Numbered from the stretch's first letter, positions 40,501 to 52,550 are shown. The stretch: 64,000 nucleotides of DNA from Oxyruncus cristatus (GCA_013399855.1 VXAY01000172.1:3292129-3356128), one strand, 5' to 3'. Notes: a model not told the origin generated them from the letters alone. Numbers and translations: made by a program.

Positions 40501-43500
40501 GTTACTTGCTTACAATGCCTATATGCTATTAGCATTTCACAGTTGTTCACAATTACTCCCATGTCTCCAGAATAAACAATCCACTAACAACTCAGACAGT
40601 AGCAAAATCCACTGTAATAGAAGAACCCAGGAAGCATGCACCTGAGTTCACCCTGCCACACAAAAATGAGTGCACTTCTTGTACAGACACATTATCTCAC
40701 GCACCACTTTATTTACGTTGTGGTACCTGTTTAGGCTAACGTGAGGACATGAGTTACACAGCAGAAAAAAAACCAACAACACTGACAGGAGCCAAGCTCA
40801 CAGTGGTTGTTCCTGCCGTGTGGTTTCTCTCAATACCTACAGATCGTCCACACCGGCTCAGATTCATTGCTGTTCTACGCCAGTAGTGGTGAACCATGTA
40901 AGGGAGGTGGCTTGCACCTTCCTCAGGGAGGGTCAGGGTCATGTACAACCATCAGCACAACTTAGGGCAGTTCTCCAAATTCCACAGTTTGTGCTCCCGA
41001 TGCAGTCCTTATAAATTATTACAAGAGAGCTGGATATCCATACACAAAAGCATCCTGACTGCTCCTTCCCCTCAAATGACTTCCATGCTCGTACTGTGTA
41101 CAGGGGCCAGAAATGCAGAGGATGCTACAGAGACTGCAGGGAGAAGAGAAGAGCAACAGTGTACAGAGAGGGAAGAAAAGACCTCTCTGCTCTCTTATCC
41201 CATGTGCAGATACCAGGGGACAAGGCAGACCAAAAAAAGGCTCCTAAATGTAGACTTAGCACAAGACCATGCTGACATGATAGTAAGAAAAAAATAAAAT
41301 TCGTCTGTTACAGTTATTACCTATTCCTTTTTTTCCTCAGGTAGGAAATAGGACTTTATGCAAGAAAAATACTAATGCCCAAGAAGATTAAAGAAATTCC
41401 ATCAGAAAAACATAGTTCTAAAAACCTAATCTTTGAGTAGAGATGTCAGTACAATATTCTAAGATGTGCTTTGTTATCTAATTGCCTCCTGTAAAGAATT
41501 AAAGCAACATTACTCCACAGAACAAAAAAATCACTCTACAGTCTACAGAAAATACATTTATTTTCCTAGGCTTGAAGACAACAGTAACATTAATCAAAGC
41601 ATTAATAAGCATTGCTACTACAGAAAAAGAAGCCCATCCTCCTTAAGAGATGCACATTTATATTTAAAAAGCAATGCAATGGTTCCTTATACTTACTTTT
41701 GTCTGTATATAATTCTCAAAGACAGCAATAATTTCCATTGTTAAGAACATTATATGGCAAGGGATGTGTACTGTGCACACATGTAGAATGGAAAACTGTT
41801 TACTAACCTTTTCACCTCTTGTTTTTGGAGTAGATACACCTCTTCCACTCTTGGCTGAGGCATCTACTGAGCATTAGCGATAGATTTTTCTTGGCACCAA
41901 GTGGAATGAGTACTTTTTGGTGCTTTTGATCGGAGTAGATACCACTCTGATCTGTTTTCCATTCCATCATGTGAAACTACTGATGGATACACATGGTGAA
42001 ATGGAAAAAAAGGCAGAAGACACCCTATAGAGTGGGAAACTCTAAAAAAGAAAATTGATACTCTGATCGTGCTTATAATTCTTCTTTATATGACTTTCAA
42101 AACATACTTCACTGATCCTGAGAATCACAGTCTATTTAGAAGGTATGAACATTATCAAGTCTGCATCAACCCTCAAAGTGACAGTGCTTTGTGATGATAC
42201 AAATGGGCAACCATAGAATTAGTTTGCAGAGTTACAAAAACAGGTGACTTCCCACTGCATTGTGCATACTATTCATAAATTTTAAGGCAATTTAGGTAAT
42301 GTAACAGTAAGGCAATATAAAAACTTTTGACAAGCTGACATTTTATCTCCTCAGTAAGACAACACTATCCAGCAAATATTTGTTAGAAAGTTTCCACCTT
42401 TGTCCAAAGTTTTAGGACATCTATATACAAGAAATGGCAAACATTTTGCCCCTAAGCTAAGAAATAACACTGTAGCATGCGTACTTCCCCCAAATTTCAC
42501 AGCTAAGAAAGGAACACTTCTAGTTACTGCTTTACTTGCCTGCAACTTACTATTTATAATAAGTTTTGAAAGTATTCTTTGAACAGGCAGTATTCCCTTG
42601 CTGCAGTGCTGTAGGGCACTTCTTGACAATCAGGAGGAAATGGGAGAAACCAAATGAGTATTACTTTCAGCAAAAGCTGAGTCATAGCACAAATCGCTAT
42701 GCAACACCCTGCCCTTCGTGCCCTTCTGCTTGCAGGCTGCAGTAACCTTCAGCTGTCTACAAGTTGAAGTCATGTTCAAAAACCCAACAATGAAATCAGC
42801 AACTTTTGTAACCTATCACATGAATCTGTGACCACGACTTTGGGAAAGTTCCAAGTTTAGAAAATATTGTTCCTACTTAGTTCAATTATGTGACAAGAAC
42901 TTTTTGTTTACATGGCTTATTTGCAATACTATGTAGGACTGGGGGTTTCAGCCTGAAGATAAGACTGAGGTAGTTTTGGAAACTCACTGACACTGACGAT
43001 GGCCACTGATGGTGCTCCATTACGTGTGGGCACATACCTGGAACTGCAGAGAATTAATCAAAACACACTTATTATGTCATACAGTGATCAACTAATCAAA
43101 GTCAGTGGAGAGACTTGTGCTGCTTTCAGTCGCCCTTGGATCAAACAAGCCATGATGCAAAAACAATCCAGCCCCAAGACAACTGACATCGAACCCTTGG
43201 GTACATGCTAAATAAGGATGACTGAAGTTCCCAAACTGACATATTGTCTGTGAATGGTCAGATTCTCAGGCTTCTGAGCACTCACAAATAGCGTTAACTG
43301 CCAGTAAATCTGGTAGCTGTTTCAGCTTCATGTTGTTTAGAGTTTATACACCCAGGCCTCGCAAACAACGTTAGAAACCCTTGTCACTATTGGAGACCTG
43401 TTAGTGTATCTGCTAATACCTGTGGCCTATTCACCCAAGATATCATTTAAGATGCTCTTGCCTTTCTGCAAGGCATTAACATTACCAAGCAGAGGAAAAA

Positions 43501-44735
43501 AATATACGAGCAAACCTAACAAGACTGCTACATGAACACACCTTTTGTGCTGCTGAACAATATACTGACAGAGCTATACGAGCACAAAAATGCCAAATAA
43601 ATTTTTGTACTACATTGTACATATCTACAGTTGAGTGTACAGGGCCAAGTTGTTACTAAATTTTTACAGCCAGCTCAAATTCTTACCTTATTTGTCTAAA
43701 TAGAACAAAGTAAGCATATTGTATAATATGTTTAGAAAAGGACAGAGGAAAGAACCAGAACTTCCCAGTTTCATAAATCTTAAAGTTTGTACTATGCAAT
43801 ATGAGCTTGCATATTGTCTCAGCCATAGTTCCAGTATGAACTCAACAAATTACAACAGCACTCTGCCTCAAAGACTCAAACTGGACACACTGTCATGACA
43901 CATGGCTTCCATGAGCTTATTCAGAACTTTGGTATCTCTCCACATGCACCAGATGGAACAGACTGTATTCACACTGTATTTCAGAAAAGGACTCATTTGA
44001 TCTCTGTAAAGTTCTGATTCCAGTGTGCACTCACCTGTACATAGCCAAATATTGTGTACAACTCATACCCTGTATTATCAGAACATCAATTGTAAGAAAA
44101 TGAACAAATACTCAACACCCTAAAACGGAAGCTCTCTGAAAGGGGATACAAGCAGGAAGGACATACCGTCCTATTTGAAAGTTATGCAATACTTCAGTAA
44201 CACAACTGCCAGTGTAACTTGGAAAACCTCAGGTCACCTCCAGTGTCAGATGTTATAAGGGTTCTTGGTAAACCATTAAGCTTTTGAGAAAAGGTTTCTG
44301 AAGACACCCAAACCAGGACATCAGTGGCTTTCAGCATATTCTCTGTATATTGCATCATACAATGAAAACACAAGGAGACCTTGAAGAAAGGATAGAAAGT
44401 ATTACTTCTCTCTGACTTCCCTACTTTAATTTACTACATTCTATCATAAATTTATAACTCAATTCTGAAAGAGATGCTTTTTTATGAATCTAAGTATTGA
44501 GCACAACCAGGCAAAGACCATGAGAGTCATCTTTCTAATCATATTAACCGCTGTGACTGAATGAATCGAGTTAACATTACAACACTTTAAAGGCACAGTT
44601 TACAGTAATTAGGTGTCCAAATTGTAGGTCTTGTTGTTAATATGAGTATCATCATAATAAAAGATTTGTTACAAATGCTAGAGACCACAATAAACCATAA
44701 ACTGCCAAGCTCATCTTTGAGAAGAAACATCAAGT

Positions 44736-44752
44736 GGGGGGAAAAAAAAAAA
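44736..44752. repeat. G6 then A11 low-complexity tract
   Basis: Six G residues directly followed by eleven A residues. It is a simple purine tract. Confidence 0.75.
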
Positions 44753-45664
44753 GGAAAACCAACTCCAACGAATATCCCGTGCTCCTGTTATTAGAAATAC
44801 TACAAATCAACAACTAACACGTTCCAATACCATAGTCTGTGGGTGCCACTAAGTCACTCCTGTAGGGAAGGGATTATGTCCCACTTCTGCCTTGGCCCTG
44901 TGAAGCAAATTCATGAGGGGAGAAGAGACTGATTGGGGGCATACATTATCTCCACTGTCACACTTGGAGGGTTTGCTGGAAGCAAATGAATAGGACACTG
45001 GAAGTTTTATAGCTCTGAATCAATGCAACTAGGTGTGGAACACACAACACTAACATGGTTTTCAGTCCTAGATTCTCTGTTAGACATCAGCTACTCACTG
45101 ACAGCCTCTCGTGTGACAGCTCAGTGAGTACGGGTATGGAAAACAAAATTTAACCTAGTCTTTAACGTGATTGCTGAAAATTATTTTAAAAGAATCTTTA
45201 TTTGTTTTACAGTAATATGATATATTTTCTTTTATACAGATGGTAATACTATTTTGTATCTAGATTTTCATTGCTGCACTCAATACTGTACAAGATTGCT
45301 ATTTGCAACTGGACAAGAATCTGCAAAGTAACACTTACAATACATACTTACTCCACACAAAATCAGGAATACTGATTAGAACAATGTGTCACCTTATTTT
45401 ATGGTTCAAATATACTATAAAAATGTACCCAAGAAACATCTGGTTTGTATTCACACCAGTTTGGTTTAAATACATATGTCAGCAGATAATCCTCATATTC
45501 CAAGTCGAGTGAAAACAGGCCTTTTCAACAAATTCAGCCTCATCCCAATTCATTCTGAAATAAGTGATAATTTCTACTTTATTTGGTGCAGAATATCAAA
45601 CACTAGTTCTAAAATGCTCAATGTACTTCAAAATCTTACCTTTAATAATCAATTCTTACCTCAT

Positions 45665-45693
45665 CCTGTTATCACTGATATCAGTGACACAGG
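45665..45693. repeat. Extended palindrome with 16-bp perfect core
   Basis: TCACTGATATCAGTGA at 45672-45687 is a perfect 16-bp palindrome. It is enclosed by CCTGT at 45665-45669 and ACAGG at 45689-45693, which are also complementary, with a small asymmetric bulge (TA on one side, C on the other). The core contains an EcoRV-type GATATC centre. It could bind a dimeric protein or extrude as a cruciform, but it may be fortuitous. Confidence 0.75.
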
Positions 45694-46945
45694 AACATAT
45701 TCTAAGGGATCATTAAGCAAACAAACATATGCCTTTTTAGATTTGAAATTATATTTTTCAGAGAACAAGCATGAAAATTAATCATAATAACCTTTATTAC
45801 AGATGCACTCTTATTTTCAACAGCTCTGAAAACTGTTTCTTTTCAGTGCAAAATAACTCAGCTTTTAAGCAGAACAGCAATCATGAAAAAACAAAACTCT
45901 GCAGCAGTTGTCAAGTAGCAAAAGAATAAAACCTGTCTTTCCTCCTCTGCATTCTCAAGCCCTTACAAAGATTGCACTAAAGGTGGCATGACTACCCAGG
46001 AGGCAGGCAGGATACTACACAGTAATCACAGTTATTAAAAACAATCTGGATCAGAGAAGTCAAAGCAAAAATCAGACTTATTTTTAAGTACTCTGTTCCA
46101 TGTAGCACTAAAGTTACAAAAAAAATTTAGTTTTCCAGATTACAAAGGGCTTTTAGGACATACGCTACCATGACAAATTATTATAATTCATGTGTCTAAA
46201 AGGCTAATAAACCAATGACAGATTATTTGAATATTAAATAAAAATAAGTTTTTTGTAGAGTTTTGAATAACATTCAAGCAGTATACAACTCAATCCTTAA
46301 ACACCATTTCACTGTTTATAACACAAATCAAATTTAAAAGCTTAAAAAACCAAATTACAATTAGGCATGTGGTAGCACTGAAATGTCTTTTCAAAAGTTG
46401 CTGGGATGATGGAGAAACCAAGCCTGGGTAGGAAATCTCTCAGTAACAGCAAGTATGCAAAATTACACAAAAGCTAATTAGAAAGCCTTAGAACACCCTG
46501 CTTACAACATAGACATAAGAAGTTATCCAAGTTCAAACACAAATCCAAGACCAGAAATATACGTTTTACATATCTGGTACTAGGAGGAAAAGCAGTAGAC
46601 TACAAACAAAATCAGCACATTGAAATGATCTTAAAAATAGTTAGTCAAACGTAACCAAACACATCTTAAAATGATATTCACTTTTAGCATTGTGTAGGCT
46701 GTGTTTTTCAGCAGTTAAACCTGTGGCTTTTGGTCACTCACGAATCTATACGAAGAAAGGAAAACAAGAAGGACCAAAGTCTTCCACCCAAGCACTACAC
46801 ACCCAGTCCTCCATCACTTCAGTTAGTGAGAACTGTCACTGAACTCAGGAGGGACAGGATCATGTCCCAGTTGGAAAACAACTTTATATGATTTGCATCA
46901 CTTTCAAAAGTGGGGCAGAAAGAAGATACCATCTCAGAATCACTC

Positions 46946-46969
46946 AAAAAACAAACAAACAAACAAAAA
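46946..46969. repeat. (AAAC)n microsatellite
   Basis: Several uninterrupted AAAC units flanked by A-runs. A second, shorter copy of the same simple repeat is about 600 bp to the right. Confidence 0.85.
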
Positions 46970-47560
46970 GATTGAGATTTAACATGCAGAAAAGTCAACT
47001 AAATTAAAGATTAAATTCTAACAAAGCAACAATCCTTTCCTCCAGTGTAAGCTGTATGGTGTTCACTCCCGATAATGTTTAAATTTATCGCTTTGACACG
47101 TGTTCATGCATTGGTTTTGCTTCTGCTGTGCATTCAACTGAATGAGAAACAGATTTAGGATCTCTGCTGAGCTGTGTTCACTAGACAAATGTTCTGCAGT
47201 ACACAGGGCCCTGTTGTTTATGGAAGTTTCAAAATGGTAGTCATGATCTATTGAGTCCATTTTCAACCTCTCACATTTTCTAAGGCACTATGAAGCAAAG
47301 ACAAATTCCAAAGAATGTTTGAACCTAAACAGTTATAAAAACAGGAGCCCTTGGGGAAAACAATGAGGTTTTAACTTGTTTTAAACTTCTTTACACAACT
47401 GTTCCTGCTTTGCGAAATATATTTCCCATTGTGATTTACAGTAAACTACAGCTCTTTCTTTGTGAACTTAATAAAGTTACCCACATTTTTTAAATAACAG
47501 TTGAACACCAGAGTTCCAGACCACTGACAGTCCTAGATAAAGGCAAGTATCACTCTGGAG

Positions 47561-47582
47561 CAAACAAACAAACAAAAAAAAA
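47561..47582. repeat. (AAAC)n with poly(A) end
   Basis: AAAC units ending in an A-run. It is the same repeat class as at 46946 and is not evidently part of a larger duplicated unit. Confidence 0.8.
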
Positions 47583-47722
47583 GACCCAATGGATATAGAG
47601 GAAGTGACAAGAAGTTTTTAAGGAAACAAACAGAACAGAAAAAAAGTTTCAAGGAGCCTGAGCTGCACCAAGAAGACTTATGGGAAACATTTTGACTTTA
47701 AAGTCTTGGGAAACTTTGATTT

Positions 47723-47743
47723 GGGGGTGGGGAGGGAGGCGGG
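47723..47743 (+). other. Canonical G-quadruplex motif
   Basis: Four runs of three or more G (GGGGG, GGGG, GGG, GGG) are separated by loops of 1, 1 and 4 bases, satisfying the usual G3+N1-7 rule. In AT-rich DNA this is a clear local outlier. On a minus-strand transcript it would be C-rich, so any G-quadruplex would be in the DNA strand and not in the RNA. Confidence 0.7.
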
Positions 47744-48541
47744 TGAGGACAGGGAAGAATGGAGAAGGCAGCAATGGGGTTTAATCTATTTCTGAATCTC
47801 GTGAATCACATTTAATGTAAAATTTCAAGTTGCACTGTTGGTAAACAGTGGTGGCAACAACAAAATTTTGTAAATTCTGTTGTTTATTGTGTCATGACAA
47901 ACGCTACCAGGTAACAATCCTGCACTGACCTTGTGCGTGGACTAGGTCAATGGACAAAATGTCATCTGGAAATTAAGATACTTATGAAGCAGTTTATTGT
48001 TAAATGAAAGCTATAATAGCCTTACTATACAAATTAAACTTGGATTAATTCACCGTAAACCATCACAAAATTTGTTAGAACTGAATGCTTTTAACTTTTG
48101 CCAGAATTTGTGAACAGAAATAAAAAAGGCAATTTTTTGGTGAAGTTATTTGAATTTTCAATCATGTAACAAATGTCACAAATGGAACAAATAGGTTTGT
48201 TAGACTACAGCAGAATTTAAGAATAGCTATATTGTTTCAGCTCATACAGATGCTGCAGAAAGTAGTAAAAGGTAAAAAAAAATGGGTAAAGCCTTTAATT
48301 TGCAATTTCTATTTATCTTAGGTACTGGCATGATAAACAGTCTTAAGGATATGCTCACCACATTGCTCTGATACACAAAACATACCATCTGTCTTTGTCA
48401 GAAAGCATTAAACAACTTACCTAAAACACCCTGTGGCAGACTGCACATATCCTAAGTTTCTTGCTCACATCTTAAATACACTTTTCTACATGAAAAGAGG
48501 AATCATCATGATCACCGATAATTCTGCTGTTATCACCCACG

Positions 48542-48606
48542 TAATAAGGTAAAGTTTTCATTTCTCAATGAAATAATAATAATAAGGTAAAGTTTTCATT
48601 TCTCAA
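48542..48606. repeat. Perfect 27-bp direct repeat, spaced 38 bp
   Basis: The 27 bases at 48542-48568 recur without any mismatch at 48580-48606. Both begin TAATAAGGTAAAG and end ATTTCTCAA. The 11-base spacer between them is an AAT-rich slippage sequence. The perfect identity points to a recent local duplication. Confidence 0.85.
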
Positions 48607-50990
48607 AAAGCCATGAATTCTTTACTTTGGCATTGCTAGAAAAACAGGAGACTCCATGAAGAAAACTACAGGATACTGACTCAGTGTCTACGCCTGATCA
48701 AGAACTGTACACACTGAGGGATTTGTAATCTTTTTTTAAACATTCGTGTTCTCATAAACCTTCATCATCCCGACTATACCCACTTCTACAAAAACTTCCA
48801 TCATGTCCCTTCTTGAATCCCATCTTCCCTCATTAGATTCACAACCACAGCGTAATAAATTGTAATAAATAGCTTTAAGGGTAACTGCCATTCTCCACCT
48901 TGCATAACATAACGATCTAATGAGAAAAATGATATTTCAAATACATTTCAAATGCATCATGTTTTCTCCAGAATGGAAAAACCAGACTGCAAGAACTGAC
49001 TTGACATTCAGCCCTGGTTCATACCAAAAGGAAATCCTTATGATTGTGAAGGAAAGTAGCGTGTTCAAGTCAGAGAAGAAACTCCTGTTTACCTTTTTGG
49101 AGAACTCCCACAAATCAGAAGCGTAACACTGCCAAATCTCCTCTATAGCCACAGGAAAGATGCAATTATAATTTAGCAACAAAACGGCAACTCCTCCAGG
49201 CAGAACTGAATCACAAACATCACACTGAAAAACAGAAATCACCCCTCCTTTCTCTCTGCCCTCAGGCTTATAATTAAAGGAAACTCTTTATTTCTATTCC
49301 TTGAAAAACAAAGAGCCCCGTTGAGTCAGGGAATACATATATCCAACTTCCACCACAAACTCCTTCTAGTTTGCCCTGAAAATGGTTTCCAGAGACAGAA
49401 GGCAATAGAAAATACATTTGTAGCTTTTTTAAAATCAGACCAATAGATCTAAGTTGTTAAATGTACGTGGACTTTCATAAGTCTCATAAGAGTTAAAATA
49501 CCTTGATTATGTTAAAAAGCCAGATGTTTTCAGATAAAAGAAAACTTAAAGAACAGCTGTTAATTATTACCTGTGTGAAAGCAAAGAGCTGACAGGAAGA
49601 ATAATGACAAAATTAGGTGTCAAATTTATGTTTCTGTTGAAACCACCATTTTTAAGTGTCCACCTGAGTTAAAAAAGTTAAGCTCTGGGCTTATGTTTTG
49701 GAGGTACTCTATTGATTCTATTGGATTGCTTTGTAAAAATATTCTCCAGCTGCTGACAGGCCCATTCCAATGCCTGGTAGCATTTTGGGTTCATTCCATG
49801 ATGAGGACACTCAGTATATTGAAAAAATACATCAAAAATACATCACATTCTGGTATGGGAATGAGTAGAATCCATAGCTCTGCTGTAGAGGGCATTTATT
49901 ATGCAAGACTCACACACATAGTCTGATACTGCTCAGTACTCACAGACTTCCAGGAAGATTGTTTCTGATGGGGCACCACCTGAAAGCCACAAAGGGCAAA
50001 TGGAAAATTCCAGGAAAGCTTCACTTCATATACAGGCCTTTTTTTTTCCCAGGATGAGAGGATTATTTAACTATTTTGCAGGGAGGTTCTAGTATAGGAT
50101 AGTACATCACGTGCAGAGATGTGCAATCAGTACAGATTTTTTTCTTCAAGTTACAGTAAGCTTTGCAATGGTATTCTGGTAGCTCATACAAAAGCCTGTT
50201 TCCTCATCAGCTTACAGTCATCCAGGTGACTAAATGATGAGGCAAGCCTTGCAAATGCCCCCTTCAGAAGAGATGCAGTGTCAGTCTCCAGAACTGACAA
50301 CGTATCCTGGGGCTGCTGTGTTGCACTTCTAGCACTTAATTGCATATTGGTTCAAACACCATTTTGTTTAACAGGTGTATCCATAGTAGCATGTAATGAG
50401 AAAGAGCTTAATGCAAAAGTAGCAGCTATGACATTTTTAAAAGCTAATGAAGTAAACCAGGTTTTTGACAGAGAACAGCTTTATTGTCCTGATATTTAGG
50501 AACAGAAAAAAATTGTTGATACAGGTTTCTGGGATTTCCTTTTTTTTAAAGTATCTGAAGGAGAAAAGCTTGCATTCCTTGTAAGCTTGCCCACTTCTCT
50601 CTTCTATTCCTCCAAGACTCAGTCTAATAGGAGACACAGCCACCCTTTACTAATCACACCCCCCTCCCTTGGAATGCTCTGGGACAGCACTATTTAGCTC
50701 AAGTTTGCAGCGCACCACACCACCATCACTACACTGCACAACAACGCCCTTTAAATGGGATATGCAACCTCTGCAAACATAGGCTACTTTATCACAAAGA
50801 CTGAAAAAGAAGTATTGCCAACATTTCACTGCCTTTTCTACTGCACTGCCACACAAAAAGGGCTGAATCTCTACTTCCTTCGCTTTTCCAGTCAAGACTT
50901 TGGCTAGGCCTATCCAAAACCATTGGGAAATCATCTCAAATTAACTAGTTGTTCAAACTGTGGAATGAAAATATTCCCTTTTTAGATTTA

Positions 50991-51030
50991 ATTCAGGTTA
51001 GCATAGGTTAGTTCAGATTAGTTTAGTCTG
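50991..51030. repeat. Degenerate short tandem motif (GGTTAG/GATTAG)
   Basis: Variants of GGTTAG and GATTAG with intervening TTCA or CATA occur several times in about 40 bases. They resemble degraded telomere-like or slippage units, but no true TTAGGG array is present. Confidence 0.35.
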
Positions 51031-51824
51031 GATTTGGTCTAACAACTTTACCTTTCCAATAAAATGAAAGCTTAAGAGCAAGCGCATGCTGATGCAGACA
51101 CAGCCACTTGGGGACGGAAGTTGGCATGCTCTTTTGCCTTCAAGAAATTTCAAGCTATTTTACAGCTCTTTTATAAGGACCTTTATTTGGTGCTTACTGC
51201 ATAACTCTTGGTGAATTTTTCTATGTCTTTTACCAGCTCACAGTGACTAGTGTAGCAAAAGCTACTTGATGATGTAGTTCCTTTTTTCACATGGCCCACA
51301 ACATTTTCCTTGTACTCAAACAAGCTCAGAAAATAGCATCCTGGGCTAAAGATCTATTCAAGCTGCCTGATCAGTCTACAGAAAGCAACAGTTTTGGGAA
51401 ACAGACATACAATCACTGACTTTTATGCACAATTTCACACACACACAAAAGGCCACAAGGAGAAGGGATCAAAAGGACCCAGAAGCTTTATAATACCCAA
51501 TATTGAAACACATAGTTACAGAAAGAAGTGTGCAAGCCTCATCTACCAAATACTGCCTGCCCAATACTCTTTCAGATTATCTGATTCTTAGAAAAAAAGC
51601 CACAAGAGACAAGGCCAGTCCTTCACAGAGAGAACACATGACCACAAAGGCTACAGAACATCCTCAGGCTGTTCTTTACAGAGACGGCTTTGGCAACTGG
51701 AATAGAAATGAAACAGCATCCCTTTAAGATTCTAGATATAAGCTGCTGCTGTCATTGCTATAGTTAAGAGAAGGATTGTAATATCAATGGCATCCTTGAC
51801 ATGACACTTATGTAATAATTGTGG

Positions 51825-51839
51825 GGAATGTCACATTCC
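51825..51839. promoter_or_regulatory. Inverted pair of TEAD (MCAT) motifs
   Basis: GGAATG at 51825-51830 and CATTCC at 51834-51839 form a perfect inverted pair separated by TCA. CATTCC is the core bound by TEAD factors (partners of YAP/TAZ). It lies about 260 bp left of the CpG island, on the downstream side of the proposed minus-strand start. A functional role is inferred from motif and position only. Confidence 0.4.
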
Positions 51840-52249
51840 AGTGGGCGTAGAAACTATCCCCCCGGGTAACACATTGCTTTTCTCTACTGAGAGAGCACAG
51901 TACGGAGCGAGAGCACCACGCTTTGCTGTTTGCTCTTGCTCTCAGTGCGACACAGAGTTATCCTCTCACACACCACCCAACAAAGGGGGGTTAAGCATCG
52001 CCGCCGGCTCCACTGCTGATGCCAAATATAGGGGAATCCAGGGTGTCCCACAAAGAACCCTCTCTCTGTTTCGTGAGCCGTAAATCCACCCGGAGCTGCT
52101 GCCCCTGCCATGACTCAGAGGCAGGACTGTCGGCAGGAACCAGCGCCACAGCCGCGGCTCCCCGCTCCGGAGGGCGGTCAGGGCTGGACCGGGAGCAGGA
52201 TCCCCATCCATGCGCTCCCCGAGGGTGGATGCGGGGACCGAACCCCGCG

Positions 52250-52263
52250 CACGTGACGTGACG
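52250..52263. promoter_or_regulatory. E-box/CRE composite site
   Basis: CACGTG (52250-52255), the core site of USF, MYC and TFE-type bHLH factors, overlaps TGACGTGA (52254-52261), a one-mismatch CRE, which is followed by another TGACG half-site (52259-52263). The tight overlap suggests either bHLH or CREB/ATF binding, not both at once. Confidence 0.55.
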
Positions 52264-52274
52264 CGGCACCCGCA

Positions 52275-52282
52275 TGACGTCA
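52275..52282. promoter_or_regulatory. Perfect cAMP response element (TGACGTCA)
   Basis: A palindromic full CRE, the binding site of CREB/ATF/CREM dimers, inside the CpG island. It lies 68 bp from the second perfect CRE. Full CREs in unmethylated CpG islands near start sites are typical of cAMP- and calcium-responsive promoters. Confidence 0.75.
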
Positions 52283-52342
52283 CCAGACCCCCGGGAGCGC
52301 CCGTAAATGGGCCCGCGGGGCCGTGCAGGCGCGCGCCCGCCG

Positions 52343-52350
52343 TGACGTCA
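52343..52350. promoter_or_regulatory. Second perfect cAMP response element (TGACGTCA)
   Basis: An identical 8-bp palindrome to the one at 52275. It overlaps a plus-strand ATG whose frame runs only about 27 codons before a stop, so that ATG is unlikely to be a real start. Confidence 0.75.
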
Positions 52351-52374
52351 TGGACGACGGGGCCGGGGCCCCGC

Positions 52375-52375
52375 N
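52375..52375. other. Undetermined base (N)
   Basis: The only ambiguous base in the window sits within the most GC-rich run (CCGC N GCCGG), as expected for a place that is hard to sequence. Exact island sequence and length here should be treated with care. Confidence 0.95.
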
Positions 52376-52423
52376 GCCGGCCGCCCCCCCCGCCGGCCGC
52401 GGCGCTCCCCGCGCCCTCACCTT

Positions 52424-52433
52424 CTATTTTTAA
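52424..52433. promoter_or_regulatory. MEF2 site CTATTTTTAA
   Basis: A perfect match to the MEF2 consensus YTAWWWWTAR, and the only AT-rich patch within the core of the island. It lies at the very end of the proposed minus-strand first exon, a few bases from the splice donor. CRE plus MEF2 is a combination known from activity-regulated promoters in neurons and muscle. Its use here is inferred. Confidence 0.5.
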
Positions 52434-52475
52434 TTCCTCCTTTGTCTCCGAGCGCCCGCCCCTTTCGCCGCGGGA

Positions 52476-52521
52476 TGACGGGGCGGCGGGATGACGCCAC
52501 CCGCTTCCCGGAACGGTGACG
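52476..52521. promoter_or_regulatory. Cluster of TGACG half-CRE sites
   Basis: TGACG occurs at 52476-52480, 52492-52496 and 52517-52521, all in the same orientation and within 46 bp. Together with the two full CREs this makes at least six CREB/ATF-type sites in about 270 bp. Confidence 0.55.
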
Positions 52522-52550
52522 CGGCCGCTGGAATGCGCGCGGGGCTGCGC

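Larger units (their letters stand above)
28401..51824. other. Long non-coding stretch, plus strand A-rich
   Basis: No gene is seen across about 23 kb. Sampled lines show strong A over T excess on the plus strand (for example 46501-46560 has 29 A, 12 T, 13 C and 6 G), as expected if the minus strand is the sense strand of a long intron. The stretch contains homopolymers, AAAC repeats, a perfect 27-bp direct repeat at 48542-48606, a 10-bp hairpin at 33231-33258, an extended palindrome at 45665-45693 and G-rich tracts at 32373 and 47723. The part at about 47800-48130 has a balanced, non-repetitive look that could be a conserved non-coding element, but this cannot be judged without alignment. Confidence 0.55.
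52421..52530 (-). other. Candidate non-coding first exon on the minus strand
   Basis: On the minus strand a TATA-like TTTAAG (complement of 52554-52559) lies 25-30 bp before an expected start near 52530. The sequence then runs without any ATG to ...AAAAATAGAAG at 52421, followed by GTGAGG, a near-consensus splice donor (GT = complement of 52419-52420). GC boxes and TGACG half-sites lie within or just around it. This is the pattern of a short 5'-untranslated exon opening a long first intron that would extend leftward through this window. The start position is a guess; the donor is clear. The gene could not be recognised because no coding sequence is attached. Confidence 0.35.

Noticed and set aside
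42120..42200. Possible third, very degraded CR1 end (AGAATCACAG... ATCAAGTC)
   Set aside because: Only a few short words match the CR1 terminus, with no continuous alignment.
42999..43211. 70-codon plus-strand frame starting MATDGAPLRVG
   Set aside because: It is short, has no known family match and no splice signals at its edges. Expected by chance.
52348..52431. Plus-strand start codon inside the second CRE
   Set aside because: The frame stops after about 27 low-complexity codons and contains the ambiguous base. No donor rescues it.
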